Under the pieces are notes generated by a model that worked only from the letters and a program-made list of their open reading frames with translations, did not search any database and was not told the DNA's origin. A DNA stretch of 64,000 nt. It comes from Bacteroidales bacterium UBA5287. GTDB taxonomy: Bacteria > Bacteroidota > Bacteroidia > Bacteroidales > Dysgonomonadaceae. The position numbers were made by a program, and so were the translations under genes. This document shows positions 62,984 through 64,000 of the stretch, one piece after another (position 1 is the stretch's first letter; each line of letters opens with the position of its first letter). The stretch is from contig DHSL01000065.1 of the NCBI GenBank assembly GCA_002411345.1, positions 62,001-126,000 on the forward strand. Reading direction: 5' to 3'.

Positions 62984-62999
62984 TGTTTCACGTGGAACA
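62984..62999. other. parS centromere site (ParB binding site)
   Basis: Read on the minus strand this is TGTTCCACGTGAAACA, a perfect match to the widely conserved chromosomal parS consensus TGTTnCACGTGAAACA. It lies in the short gap between mnmG and apt. Such sites cluster near the replication origin and load ParB for chromosome segregation. Confidence 0.88.
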
Positions 63000-63007
63000 T
63001 TTGTTTG

Positions 63008-64000
63008 TTATCTTCCTAATAGAATGAGTAATACTGAAATATCATTTGGAGAAACTCCTGGAATTCGGCTTGCTTGTGCGATTGTTTCAGGGTTAATGCT
63101 AGAGAGTTTTTGTCGCGCCTCGGTAGATAGAGATTGAATTTCCTGATAATTAAATTTATCTTTAATTCTAATATCTTCCAATCGAGTTATTTTGTCGGCC
63201 ATCATCTTTTCTCTTTTGATATACCCATCGTATTTTATCATTATATCAGCCGATTCAATAACCTCTTCTTTTCTATCCTTTATATTGTCCAGTTCCTCTT
63301 TTAGTGCAGAAACCCCATTTGCCATTGACAATATATCTAATTGCGGTCTATTAATGAGATCAATTAGTTTGACCCCTCTATTTAGTTTAGAAGTCCCCAT
63401 TTTCTCCAAAAATGGGTTTATTTTATCCGCTTTAATTGAAAAGTTAGAGACAAAGTTGATAAGTCTGTTTACCTCTTCTTCTTTCTTTTGCAGTAATTCT
63501 AGTCTATAAGCCGTAGCCAGTCCCAGATCGTAGCTACGTTTAGTCAATCGTTCATCGGCATTATCCTGTCGCAGAAGTATTCTGTATTCCGCTCTAGAAG
63601 TAAACATTCTATACGGCTCGTCAACTCCTTTTGTGATTAAATCGTCTATTAAAACCCCGATGTAAGCCTCGTCCCTATGTAGAACAAAAGGATTTCCACC
63701 ATGGCAATTAATATGCGCATTGATTCCGGCGATCAATCCCTGTCCAGCCGCCTCTTCGTAGCCCGTTGTACCATTGATTTGTCCAGCGAAAAACAAATTC
63801 TTTATATGTTTTGTCTCGAGTGAATTAGTCAGTTGCGTAGGATCAAAAAAATCATACTCAATTGCATATCCAGGTCTGAAAATATGTACATTTTTGAATG
63901 CCGGAACCAGTTGTAAAGCTTTTAATTGGGTCTGCAAGGGTAGGGACGATGAGAAGCCATTTAGGTAATACTCATTTGTAGTTTCCCCTTCAGGTTCCAA
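63008..64000 (-). CDS. mnmG: tRNA uridine-5-carboxymethylaminomethyl modification enzyme MnmG, C-terminal part (N-terminus beyond window)
   Basis: The frame runs from the right edge to a stop at 63008 (330 codons). It begins inside the protein at LEPEGETTNEYYLNGFSSSL, which in full-length MnmG/GidA (about 620 residues) lies near the middle, so the FAD-binding half is missing here. QINGTTGYEEAAGQGLIAGINA, FTSRAEYRILLRQDNADERL and the C-terminal SRIPGVSPNDISVLLILLGR complete the family pattern. With MnmE it modifies the wobble uridine of several tRNAs. It heads the operon that continues with apt and uvrC; parS lies directly after it. Confidence 0.95.
   Translation of the reverse strand: MEPEGETTNEYYLNGFSSSLPLQTQLKALQLVPAFKNVHIFRPGYAIEYDFFDPTQLTNSLETKHIKNLFFAGQINGTTGYEEAAGQGLIAGINAHINCHGGNPFVLHRDEAYIGVLIDDLITKGVDEPYRMFTSRAEYRILLRQDNADERLTKRSYDLGLATAYRLELLQKKEEEVNRLINFVSNFSIKADKINPFLEKMGTSKLNRGVKLIDLINRPQLDILSMANGVSALKEELDNIKDRKEEVIESADIMIKYDGYIKREKMMADKITRLEDIRIKDKFNYQEIQSLSTEARQKLSSINPETIAQASRIPGVSPNDISVLLILLGR

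Noticed and set aside
1..64000. CRISPR arrays, insertion sequences and prophage genes
   Set aside because: I saw no regularly spaced direct repeats with unique spacers, no transposase or integrase frames, and no phage structural genes in this window.

Overview
The window is a piece of a Bacteroidales-type (phylum Bacteroidota) chromosome. Evidence for this: AT-rich DNA; TAnnTTTG promoter boxes instead of E. coli -10 boxes; almost no Shine-Dalgarno sequences; a SusC/SusD pair with accessory surface lipoproteins; many Bacteroidota-type secreted proteins; and the gene run mnmG-apt-uvrC-dtd-mazG-deoC. A perfect ParB-binding parS site at 62984-62999 and an AT-rich non-coding block with DnaA-box-like sequences at 45.3-45.8 kb suggest the window lies close to the replication origin.

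Layout. 1-5.3 kb: the N-terminal part of a GH38-type glycosidase, an orphan HigA-like antitoxin, and an HpaII-type restriction-modification system whose methyltransferase carries a fused Vsr mismatch endonuclease. 5.3-11.5 kb: a co-directional sugar-acid cluster (uxaC, an SDR mannonate dehydrogenase, a PfkB kinase, gnd and a LarA-superfamily protein). It lacks mannonate dehydratase and KDPG aldolase, so I read it as a glucuronate-to-pentose-phosphate shunt through a nickel-dependent mannonate/gluconate epimerase. 11.6-14.4 kb: a Tat-exported Gfo/Idh oxidoreductase and a double DUF1080 protein, the pair expected for 3-keto-glycoside chemistry. 14.5-26 kb: thioredoxin-fold lipoproteins (two with DxxS in place of CxxC), comM, an M15 peptidase, a sulfatase, dnaX with an A9 slippery run, and a small regulatory locus (DUF3244 protein, AraC-type protein, TPR-HTH membrane regulator). 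26-32.4 kb: a four-gene SusCD operon resembling the B. thetaiotaomicron BT2261-2264 peptide importer, then tRNA-Arg(UCU) and gdhA.

34-40 kb: three promoters share one exactly spaced array of four 11-bp-phased half-sites. They drive a TonB receptor operon, a small secreted CarboxypepD-like protein, and an apparent small RNA that ends in a strong terminator. This is the best candidate in the window for an undescribed regulon. 40-54 kb: a biotin-dependent carboxyltransferase, a DEAD-box helicase, a tyrosine-phosphatase-like lipoprotein that has lost its catalytic residues, nadA, ychF, a radical SAM protein, a YqaA membrane protein, polA, a polyprenyl synthase and hsp20. 54-64 kb: a secreted GH2 beta-galactosidase, arrays of an 11-bp repeat, and the tight housekeeping operon (mnmG-)apt-uvrC-dtd-mazG-deoC-acetyltransferase. 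mnmG is cut by the right window edge.

All function calls rest on reading the translated sequence and remembered family features. No database search was possible.
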